DNA of 64,000 nt from Baylisascaris procyonis (taxonomy: Eukaryota > Nematoda > Chromadorea > Rhabditida > Ascarididae). The DNA lies in contig JAZARR010000072.1 of assembly GCA_037389465.1 (NCBI GenBank), positions 75,001-139,000 of the forward strand. Direction: 5' to 3'. The position numbers and the translations under genes were made by a program. Below the pieces are notes generated by a model. That model saw only the letters and a program-made list of their open reading frames with translations, did no database searches and had not been told where the DNA came from. Positions 1 through 10,600 of the stretch are shown here, one piece after another (position 1 is the stretch's first letter; each line of letters opens with the position of its first letter).

Positions 1-2240
1 TTCTCAATTGCACGTCATATAAATGATCGATCTAATAGAAAAGTTCTTGTTTTTGTCCGAGATTATTTTTGATTCTGATAGAGCTTTTAATGCTCTTTCG
101 AATGTATCTAGTCACTCTTCCCAAATCTTGTTCCTTTATACAGTTATAGGCCCTCATTTATCGATGACTATGCAATTTTTCTCAATTGCACTGCATATAA
201 AAATTCGATCTAATAGAAAAGTTCTTGTTTTTGTCCGAGATTATTTTTGATTCTGATAGAGCTTTTAATGCTCTTTCGAATGTACCTAGTCACTCTTCCC
301 AAATCTTGTTCCTTTATACAGTTATAGGCCCTCATTTATCGATGACTATGCAATTTTTCTCAATTGCACTGCATATAAAAATTCGATCTAATAGAAAAGT
401 TCTTGTTTTTGTCCGAGATTATTTTTGATTCTGATAGAGCTTTTAATGCTCTTTCGAATGTACCTAGTCACTCTTCCCAAATCTTGTTCCTTTATACAGT
501 TATAGGCCCTCATTTATCGATGACTATGCAATTTTTCTCAATTGCACTGCATATAAAAATTCGATCTAATAGAAAAGTTCTTGTTTTTGTCCGAGATTAT
601 TTTTGATTCTGATAGAGCTTTTAATGCTCTTTCGAATGTACCTAGTCACTCTTCCCAAATCTTGTTCCTTTATACAGTTATAGGCCCTCATTTATCGATG
701 ACCATGCAATTTTTCTCAATTGCACGTCATATATATGATCGATCTAATAGAAAAGTTCTTGTTTTTGTCCGAGATTATTTTTGATTCTGATAGAGCTTTT
801 AATGCTCTTTCGAATGTACCTAGTCACTCTTCCCAAATCTTGTTCCTTTATACAGTTATAGGCCCTCATTTATCGATGACCATGCAATTTTTCTCAATTG
901 CACGTCATATAAATGATCGATCTAATAGAAAAGTTCTTGTTTTTGTCCGAGATTATTTTTGATTCTGATAGAGCTTTTAATGCTCTTTCGAATGTATCTA
1001 GTCACTCTTCCCAAATCTTGTTCCTTTATACAGTTATAGGCCCTCATTTATCGATGACTATGCAATTTTTCTCAATTGCACTGCATATAAAAATTCGATC
1101 TAATAGAAAAGTTCTTGTTTTTGTCCGAGATTATTTTTGATTCTGATAGAGCTTTTAATGCTCTTTCGAATGTACCTAGTCACTCTTCCCAAATCTTGTT
1201 CCTTTATACAGTTATAGGCCCTCATTTATCGATGACTATGCAATTTTTCTCAATTGCACTGCATATAAAAATTCGATCTAATAGAAAAGTTCTTGTTTTT
1301 GTCCGAGATTATTTTTGATTCTGATAGAGCTTTTAATGCTCTTTCGAATGTACCTAGTCACTCTTCCCAAATCTTGTTCCTTTATACAGTTATAGGCCCT
1401 CATTTATCGATGACCATGCAATTTTTCTCAATTGCACGTCATATAAATGATCGATCTAATAGAAAAGTTCTTGTTTTTGTCCGAGATTATTTTTGATTCT
1501 GATAGAGCTTTTAATGCTCTTTCGAATGTATCTAGTCACTCTTCCCAAATCTTGTTCCTTTATACAGTTATAGGCCCTCATTTATCGATGACCATGCAAT
1601 TTTTCTCAATTGCACGTCATATAAATGATCGATCTAATAGAAAAGTTCTTGTTTTTGTCCGAGATTATTTTTGATTCTGATAGAGCTTTTAATGCTCTTT
1701 CGAATGTACCTAGTCACTCTTCCCAAATCTTGTTCCTTTATACAGTTATAGGCCCTCATTTATCGATGACCATGCAATTTTTCTCAATTGCACGTCATAT
1801 AAATGATCGATCTAATAGAAAAGTTCTTGTTTTTGTCCGAGATTATTTTTGATTCTGATAGAGCTTTTAATGCTCTTTCGAATGTACCTAGTCACTCTTC
1901 CCAAATCTTGTTCCTTTATACAGTTATAGGCCCTCATTTATCGATGACCATGCAATTTTTCTCAATTGCACGTCATATAAATGATCGATCTAATAGAAAA
2001 GTTCTTGTTTTTGTCCGAGATTATTTTTGATTCTGATAGAGCTTTTAATGCTCTTTCGAATGTACCTAGTCACTCTTCCCAAATCTTGTTCCTTTATACA
2101 GTTATAGGCCCTCATTTATCGATGACCATGCAATTTTTCTCAATTGCACGTCATATAAATGATCGATCTAATAGAAAAGTTCTTGTTTTTGTCCGAGATT
2201 ATTTTTGATTCTGATAGAGCCTTTAATGCTCTTTCGAATG
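1..2240. repeat. 178-bp tandem satellite array, about 12.6 copies, truncated by the window edge
   Basis: A 178-bp unit recurs head to tail from the first base to about 2,240, where the match stops inside a unit after TTCGAATGT. Copies are almost identical and fall into two classes by a short variable block: GCATATAAAAATTCG (units ending near 190, 368, 546, 1,080, 1,258) or GTCATATAAATGATCG (near 12, 902, 1,436 and on to 2,148; a one-base variant near 724). A second variable site reads GTATCTA or GTACCTA. Each unit can be read as about 67 codons followed by a stop, a by-product of the repetition. It is unrelated to the 160-bp satellite found after 21,683. The array continues leftwards out of the window. 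Confidence 0.97.
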
Positions 2241-4498
2241 TGTCGAAATCCGTTGTTCGAATCTCATTTCCTTACTGTATATTTTCACATTTATTGCGAC
2301 GATTTATTTCAGAGTGACCAGTGCCGCGTCGCTCGCTGAAGACGCGCGCGGTCTCTCTCCGTCTCTCTCTTGCGCCTGCGCTTGTGGCTAATGTTACCCT
2401 CACCGACTCAGATGGATGCTGCAGTGCGTAGGTGTTCGCACTGCAGCATAATGCATCCCGATAAAAAAACATCCGGCATCGAACACTCTCATCGCGGTTT
2501 TTAGTGCCATCAATAAACAATTGCAAAGTTTTACTTACTTATCAGCATGTGCACGCCAAAATAACTTTGATTTCAAGGTATTAAGGTCGCCAGTACCAAA
2601 AATGGGTTCGAGCAGCAATTTTGTATATGAGATAAGAATTTGCGTGGAACAAAAGCGGGGAGGTTTTAATTTATTTTTTCTTAGGGGGAGGGGGAGGGGT
2701 AATGTGGTGAATAAACGCGAGTACAACACCCATAACGGGGCGCTATGTTGCAATCCTCGATTACACTTCACTAATGGAATATCATTTGCTTTATATTTGC
2801 CACGCCAACCACCAATTTACGAGTAGGCACTACATCTCGGCGAATATTTCTTTTGTTCTTTTTCTACAAAATCTCCTCTAGAATCTTGAAAGAAACCCTC
2901 CCTTTCCTTTGGGATCGACGAGTCCTTCTCTTCATAATACTCAAAAAAAAATTCCTCGTCTGAAATATAATGTGCAGTTAACATGGCGCAAAACTTCGAA
3001 ATAACACCTCCCTTCTGTTTCGAAAAATTAGGGACTTATCGTGGGAACATAAAACAGAACAACAGGTAAAGGCTTCACAACCCTCCGTCTTCTCAGAGGT
3101 CATCGAGGTGGAAGTTGTCTCTCATTGAGGTTTTGAGGTGGAAGGTGCCACAGCTTGGGGTTCAAGTATCCCCTCTAGTAAGTACCTGTAAGTACCCCTC
3201 TAGTAAGACGACTCCTCAGCTATCTACGAACGCAAAATAAATATCAATATCTGCAGCTATCAACATAGACCGCTTAACAACACTCTTGTCGATGTGAATT
3301 TCCACGTTTAGAGGTTTTACTTCGAAGTATTTTTAAAGATTTAAGTGTTGTGGAAATCTCCAGAGATAAAGGTTTTTCTCTTAACGTTTTGCATAAAACT
3401 GATGGATTCAAGGGAAACAGAAATGCCCGTTCTTCCTACTGTCCCTTTCCTCCCCCGCGTTACTAAAAATTGAAAGTGGGGTTTCATTCGTAAATTTCTG
3501 TTTGATTATGAATGTTCGGAGATTTGGAGACAGCAATAGAAGAAATAGCCTGGAATGATTTGCTTTAAAACCACCGCTACTGATAGTATCGCCTAATTTG
3601 CGTAAGGGAAATGGCGCAAATTACATGCTAAGTCAAAGGTTATTCGGAGTTCGCAAACGGCAATTGAGAGTGTGAGAAAAAATAAAGGAGGTTTTGCATC
3701 CGGTCAAGCTTTTTTCCATTTACTAAAGTAAAAAAAATATTCTATATAAAAAATTTTGAAAGCGCTTAGAGCGACTAGAGGCATCAATGTGCTATTGTAG
3801 ATGTTTTATAATTTGCTGCTAAAATATAAGAGTGGCAGTTAAAATTCCATCAATACAAATTGCCAAGTCATCAAGTGCGCTTCTCATGTTTTTGAGATTT
3901 GTGGACCATTTGTCATTAAGTTGTATTGTTCTTACATAAATCAGTCGCATTTCTAGGTTCGTTCAATAGATTGCGGATTAGAACTTCTACAGTTGATATT
4001 AATTGTGGACTTTATTGTCGGTTACATTTGTTTTGCATTAATTATGAGTTCTTCACATTGTGTCTACTTCGACAAGCGCTCTGAGGGATTAGCTAATGGA
4101 GTGCAATGAGAGCAAGGATGAAGACCTTAGTTATCAGGACGATCGTTTTCTGCTTTGATGGATAATTTCCCCACAGTGAGGAATGGGTGGGAGGGGAGGG
4201 GGTGGAGAAGGGGTCCCTCGGAGACCAGCGTCTCTCCTCCCTTGTTCATCCGCTAAGGCTATGATGGCTTTCGCTTCTAATATTTCCCATGATAAATCAT
4301 CTTTCCAGAATTGAATAAAAGATCACATTATGAGATGTATCGTTAGTTATTACTTTATTACATTAAATAATACTTAATTAGTCATTAAATAATGGTTGGT
4401 CGTTTCGAAGTTTCGGTCACCTTGTCAGTTCCATTCGAATGTTTCTGCGCTGTTGTTATTCTTGAGAGAGAATGCCAGCTGAACTTTATTTAATTTCA
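2241..4498. other. Non-coding stretch between the satellite and the TFIIE-alpha gene
   Basis: No reading frame here resembles a known protein. The first 200 bases after the satellite are GC-rich (around 2,330-2,410, with a CT-rich tract near 2,351) and carry a perfect hairpin at 2,416-2,449. The rest is AT-rich with scattered poly-A and poly-T runs. It lies directly upstream of the gene starting at 4,545, so it may hold the promoter, but I see no convincing core promoter element. Confidence 0.5.
2416..2449. other. Perfect inverted repeat (13-bp stem, 8-base loop)
   Basis: ATGCTGCAGTGCG at 2,416-2,428 is followed by an 8-base loop and its exact reverse complement CGCACTGCAGCAT at 2,437-2,449. 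The element could fold as a cruciform or an RNA hairpin, or be a palindromic protein-binding site. It sits about 2.1 kb upstream of the first exon of the TFIIE-alpha gene. No function is assigned. Confidence 0.85.
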
Positions 4499-4499
4499 G
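4491..4499 (+). promoter_or_regulatory. Candidate trans-splice (spliced-leader) acceptor
   Basis: TAATTTCAG ends at 4,499, 45 bases before the first ATG of the TFIIE-alpha gene. TTTCAG is the nematode 3' splice-site consensus, and trans-spliced leader acceptors typically lie just upstream of the start codon. It could instead be a cis-splice acceptor for an unseen 5' UTR exon. The sequence fits either; the assignment is inference. Confidence 0.35.
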
Positions 4500-4544
4500 G
4501 TATTTCATCACCGATAATGTTTATCAGTCGTTTGTCAGCGAAGG

Positions 4545-4630
4545 ATGTATGTTGATGTCGTAAATGGACAACGCAAAGCAAATGAACAAATTGGCATCGT
4601 ATTAAACGAGATTCCAGATGATTTGAAAAG
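4545..4630 (+). CDS. gtf-2E1: TFIIE-alpha exon 1 (start codon to DDLKR)
   Basis: ATG at 4,545 opens 28 codons ending in IVLNEIPDDLK plus AG, the first two bases of an Arg codon that is completed by exon 2. The block VLxEIPxxLKRL is the conserved start of the TFIIE-alpha winged-helix region. The donor is AAAAG/GTTCCA, weak but in the phase demanded by exon 2. Reading through into the intron gives FQNLFHW, which does not fit the family. Confidence 0.8.
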
Positions 4631-7600
4631 GTTCCAAAATTTATTTCATTGGTTCATTAATTTCGTTGATCATATGGATCAGCTTTTAATTGCATGTAGA
4701 ATGAAAATATTCAACCGTTCAATGAGTCAGCTATCGGCTAAATTTATTGATGCAGCCATGAGATTATGCCTCGGACATTAGTTGGTGGGATCTCTTTAGC
4801 TAAGCATTCATTAATGTTGAGCCTTCTTCGATGATATTCGCTTCATCACTCAAAGAATTTAATTCAAATTAGAATGATTGTTTGAAATAATAATAAAGAA
4901 AAGGGAAATTTTTGCTTTGAGACGTCAATAAACCAGCCGATTGCCTCTTAAAGCTAACATAAAGAGAATTTTTATGATTGAGTTGATTCTCAACGTTGTC
5001 GAGTGCGATTGCCCTCACCGAACCTGTCAAAGTGGATGTAAATGAAAAGTAAGTAAGGATATGTCAAGGTAAAGAACTGATTGAATAAAGACCTTCTTTA
5101 TCTAATGACATAATTTGTTTTAAATTATTCGATCGTTACAGTCCTTTAGGACTTGAAAAGAGGTGCTGGAAGGATTCACTTTGGATCCTTCTGTAGATCA
5201 ATTGTCTTACTGCGCAACCATCGAGAAGGTTCAGCGCAGAATGGTATGGACAGATGAGCGATGTCTTTAATGTGAGCATCTTTTGTTTTTATAGAGTCCT
5301 GCTTGCCAACCCGCAAGTGGGGACATTTCTTAGCAGGTATCTGTCAAAGAGCCGTCCCTGAGAGTGGGAATGTAAAGGGCACACATCTATGCCAAGCGTC
5401 GCTGTGTAGCCATAGGTTTCCCCAAATGTTGTGCATTTTGCAGAGTGAATCGCCTCCATTCTATTTTGCTGCCTTCTTCCCCTCACCCATCATGTTCATC
5501 CCCAGGTGTATATTAAGGATTTGACAAAAATTGCTACCACTGAAGGGTGCGTCTTTTTTTCTAGGCTCGTGGCTTATATTGCGAAAGCGTTTTATGGACC
5601 GGAGTTCTACGTTGTCCTGCATTATATCTATCTCAGCGCAACCATCAGGGAGGAAGAATTACGCATCAAAACCACCTTCGATCAACGTTTTCTACGCAAG
5701 GTGAGTGCTTCGAAAATTCGGTTGTAGCCAGTGAAAGGTGAGGAAAGTGGGATAGAGTGGAGGTGCGCTCCATGATGTCAACTATTCTTTTTCTATTTGC
5801 CCATCTAGGTCAGTGATCCCATTTAGAAATCCTATTTGTAGTAAAAGTTGTTAATGTAGCCGTAATTATCACCTATTCGTTGAATTCTTTCCTGATGTTG
5901 TTTGTAAGCCAAGTTGTAATAAAGGTGGAATAATATCATTTGCCAACATTTCTATTAGAAAAAAAATTTTCGAGGGAATCCCTGTTTTGAAAAATTTTCT
6001 CACCTAAGACAACAGTCAGCATGCGATTGGAATCTCTACGCATCTCTCTTCTGTGCCACTAATCTTCCTTTCGGGCAGAATCCCCACTATTCCTTCTAAG
6101 GTTGTGCAGTTTTAGTAATATATGTCGCCGTCCAGAGGGGACGATCAGGAAGGCAATATTACAGAAATACATTTTATTGAAGAAGTTGAAGTCGTTGAAG
6201 AAATTCTAAAAATTCCAGTTTTCTTACTTGAGATGTGTCTATTTTTACTGAGAAAGTGCAGAGAGTTGATAGCTTATTTTAAAAGTTTGTCTTTGTCATT
6301 GAATTTTTTCCATCAGAAAATCAAAAGTCCATCATTTCTCAATGGGCTTTCATTCTATTCATGTGGGCATTAACCTTCTTAAGTCGTCAATCCCCTCTAC
6401 TGGTAAGTCATCGTTCAACACCTGTCACTGTAACCATGGAACGTTTTTCTCATCTGACCATGATCCTCTTTTTATTTTCATAGTTACTGTTTTGATTAGA
6501 TAAGTTATTAAAGTTGTATGGGTATTATTGGTGACAAAATTGTATTCGATGAAATAAATATTTTATATTAACAGATTCTTGCGCAGTTGAAAATCGACAA
6601 AATTGTAACTGAACGATGCGAGATGGAAGAGACGGGTGGTCGTGTTCATAGGGTTGCCTACTATCATGTCAACTACCGTGGTTTAATCAACGTTGTTAAA
6701 TATAAGCTCGACCACATGAGGTTTCTATATCTTCATTCTTTTTCTTTCTCCATCACCTGTTCTTCATTACAGATTTCTTTATGCTAATGCTTCTCATCGT
6801 CTTAGAAAAGTCGACGCGTGATATTCTTTAAATGAAAACCTGATGACGGAGGACCGGGAGAGGGGATAAGAGGTGGGGGAGATGGGGGTTTGTCATACGA
6901 ATAGTTTCTGAGGTTTGCTGAACCTGTGGTACCCATTATTAAAGCATTAGGGGAATTGGCACTTGTTTTGAACAAGGAGCGTTAAGAAGATCATAATTTA
7001 CCAAATGCATTAGAAATGTGACGAGCAAAGATCCTTAGAAAAATTTTCATGTTTTTCATTCTGAGGGAGGGGCGGGGAGAGGACATAAGAGGTGCAGGGA
7101 AAGGAGGGGTATGGGGACGTTCCCGTCGTACAACTAACGCGCTATCGATCGCTCAGTTACCATTCTTCTCGCTTTGTTTATTTTCATCGTTTTGCTGGTT
7201 TCATTAACAATGTGAATCGAACTGCAGCAAAATAAAGTATTGCCCTTTGGCCCAGTTAGTAGCCACACAGTCCAATTCCCCTTACTCGAACTATAATTTG
7301 GAAAGTTTTCTAATCCACAGTTTCGATCGAAATTGCTAATACGTGTTAGGAAGCTATCGGAGACCATTTTTTCCATAGTGGAGTTGGCGTTTGAGGGTAA
7401 ATTTCATGATAGTTATGGGTTTCGATGACTTGCTTATTTGGCTAAAAACATTGTGCTAATTTGACTAAAAACATCGAAATTGTTGTATTTTCTGATGATT
7501 TTTCTCTAAGTTTTCTGAAATTTTAGATTTTCTGACCACTTTGTGAATATCACTTCTTCCCTGGAATCTCGAGAGCGGGACCTACATCTCGTGCGTTACT

Positions 7601-10600
7601 TACAATAAGACCTGAGATAAAGAGTTGGAAGTTTTCCTTCTCAATCAGGCCTAAAACGAGAGGAGGAAATGCTCTGACATCATAGATGTTTCCACTTGCA
7701 TGCGTCCTTCTTTCTCGGCACATTAATGATGAGGACAACATGCAAATGTCCTGCTCAATGATATTTAGACGGCGATTGGAAGTGAAGGAAAGTGAGACGA
7801 TGTCGAAGATGTCCTATAAGTGCATTGGGTGTGATTCCACCTATGGCGCATTGGATATGGATAGAATATTCGACGTATCGACGAGCAAGATGAAATGTTA
7901 TCGTTGCCAACAGGAAGTGATAATTCAGGAATCCATCTTTCCCAGTCCACAAGCTCGGTTCGTTGTTCTAATTTTTGACGAAAATTTTGCATGAATTTTG
8001 TATCTTTCACTTGACGAATATCTTTGGCCGCTAGATGATAACTGTCCAGGTGTTTATTATTTGGCTGTGGCACGTACGACAAGATGAGAACGGCTAATTT
8101 CCTCGGGAGCAGTTTGACACTATTTGGTGATATCGGAATATATACTTGCCACCTCTTCCTTTCTTCTTTTCCTACTCCTTAGCCATAAATGAACGCGCTG
8201 CTTTCTTGCTCGCGAAGAGACTCTACTTGCGATGATAGCTTGCAGATGGTTTATACTTATCTTTCTTGTCAATCCTTTTCATGAATAAAAAGAAATGAAA
8301 GGTCGGTGCACGTGAGTAACTTTAGAGAAAAGAAGAGCTGGTGAGAGAAGATAGTTATTAAGCTCAGATCCTAACCTTAGTAATCGCACATTCTTTCGAC
8401 TATTCTGACAGTGATGCTAGATCTAACCAATATAAGCTCACTGAACAGTGGTTCTTCGATAGCTTTTCAATTTGATCGTGCTATATTTTCTTGGCGAGGG
8501 CCCTGTCCAAATCCATGTTGGGCGAAGTTAACCACTGTTACCTTTCGGCGTCCTCATGCGCAATGATTCGCTCTGTTCGGAGTAGGGTGGAGAGTCTGCA
8601 GCGATGGCAAAATATTTTTGAAGTCATGCCCAGATCAGAAGGAGTAGGAACTCTGACGCAACGTCTCTTAGTGTTCCGTTCCGATGCGCCTTAAGGATGT
8701 TGATTTGCTGCAACTTGCTTTATTTCATTTCATGAAGATTTCATCAGAAGTTTGAGAAGGTGAGGCATGGCCTGAAGTAGCTATGAGCATTCAGTCATTT
8801 CGAATGTTAGTTGCTCATTGATTTATTTTGTGATCTTAATGCTTCTTGAGGACTTCGTGGTCCACGTTATTTTTTATATTTTCACTTTATGCAGTTGTTC
8901 CGTTTTCTTAGATCGTCATTGGCAAATTTCAACGACCAGATGATGCGTATCTTCATATTGCTGGAAAGGTTGGAAGGAATCCGATTGGCTCATCATTTAC
9001 TCGAACCACCGATCGGACCGACCACCAGTAATCTATCGAAAGGTTTTGCTGGATTAGATCGAAAATGAGCCTGAAAAATGAAAATAATTGAGATTTAAGC
9101 CATTGCTGAATGAGAAGGAAATTTTTCTCATGTACCTGGTAGGGCAAGATTAAATTATGGATGACCCCAGTGATGTCACAGAATGCCTATTCAGATCACG
9201 GCATCTAAAAATGCGAAACATTATTTGTTCAACATCGGTCAATCGGCTGTTTGATTTTCTGTGAAGCAGACAAGGCTAGGAAAGAAAACTTTCTGCTGTA
9301 CATATAATATACAATTAGATTTTGATGTGTGTTAACGAGTGATCTATTGTGAGCAAATGAGTTTCGTGATTGCAGTGATAGTGGTGATCTGTCCTTGTGT
9401 AATAGGCTGTATGCTCACGTTTGTTTGATCTTGATGTGGTATCTCCCCCGTTTGAATTATGATCTCCCCATGCCTTTAGGGCCGTAGCCGAGGCTATAAA
9501 TAGGCTGCGGTCTTGCTTGTTAATTAGCCGCTGTGTTTTCGCAACTCGGGTTGAGTAACGTCTACCCGTAGTAAACGAGTTGCGCTTCTTTCCTCCGCTG
9601 CTAGCCACAACGCCCCACGTGGTCGCAGTGTCTTTAGTCGCAGTTCTGTTACAACAGCGCATTATTCCAGCACTAATATATCTTAGGTGATAATTAAGTA
9701 GGATTGATTGCGTCGACCGTTTAGCCTTCGCCTGTAAATAATTACATCCATATCAATCAAATATGTAACCAATCAACCCCTTCCTTCCTGCTGCTCTCCC
9801 TCGATCCTCCAACTGCCCTCCTCCTTCCCACAACCTTTTTGCTTCTTCTACGCTGTCGAACCGATAGTACATGAAATATCTGTTTCAATTTGAAGGGAGT
9901 GTGCAGAATTTATGTAGCGCAGTTCCATTAGTTCGTATTGAGTAACTAAAGATCAAAGCTTTTCTGAAATCATTTAGTTTTTTTCGTTAGGAACATAGAT
10001 AAGGTAATTTTCCGTAACTGAGATATCACTTTCAGCTGAAGACGAGAAGACTGTTCAAATGAATGAGCATGCCTTCAACGGATCAGCTTCGATCACTCAC
10101 TCAGCGATGCAGCAAGGTAGCATAACGATCCATATGGAAGGCGAAAACACGTCGTCGAAGACCGAGGGAAAAGAAGTCATCCCGTGGCTGCACAATGGAG
10201 CGCAACCGCCTCTTAGTTTCGTGAAGGTAACTTTTATCTCCATTCGAGCTTGATCGAAGAAAACGTTAGGGCCAGATAAGAGTTGCCTGATAGATGCTAT
10301 AGGATGCATCTATTTCATCTGGTGACTTACATAGCCGAGGAATCAAGGGATTATATATCGTAGAAGGGTGGAATCAAGAAAGGAGTAGAAAGAAAACTGG
10401 AATCGCTGTCCATGGATTGAAGTTCAACCCTCGGATATCGGGCGTTTTCAGCAGACTATCTGAAATATCTATCGTTGATGGGATTTTGGTGGTGATATGA
10501 GATTAGCGCTCGGTTAACCCAATTATGTGCATCTTTAATTCTGGCGCTTCGTTCAGCTCAAGAATAGCAAATTCTTATTTGTTAGCAGTCTGCAGCTGAT

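Noticed and set aside
23..2208. Repeated 67-80 codon open frames in the 178-bp satellite
   Set aside because: One frame per identical repeat unit, each ending at the same stop; a product of tandem repetition with no gene-like signal.
5506..5564. Using the frame upstream of exon 2 (YIKDLTKIATTEG) as coding
   Set aside because: A polypyrimidine CTAG acceptor lies directly before the homologous segment, and exon 1 supplies the missing Arg codon in the right phase.
7134..8082. Minus-strand open frames overlapping TFIIE-alpha exon 4
   Set aside because: They are antisense shadows of the zinc-ribbon exon, whose homology is clear on the plus strand.
9315..9662. 115-codon minus-strand open frame inside a TFIIE-alpha intron
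   Set aside because: Low-complexity Thr/His/Arg composition, no recognisable motif and no splice or promoter context.
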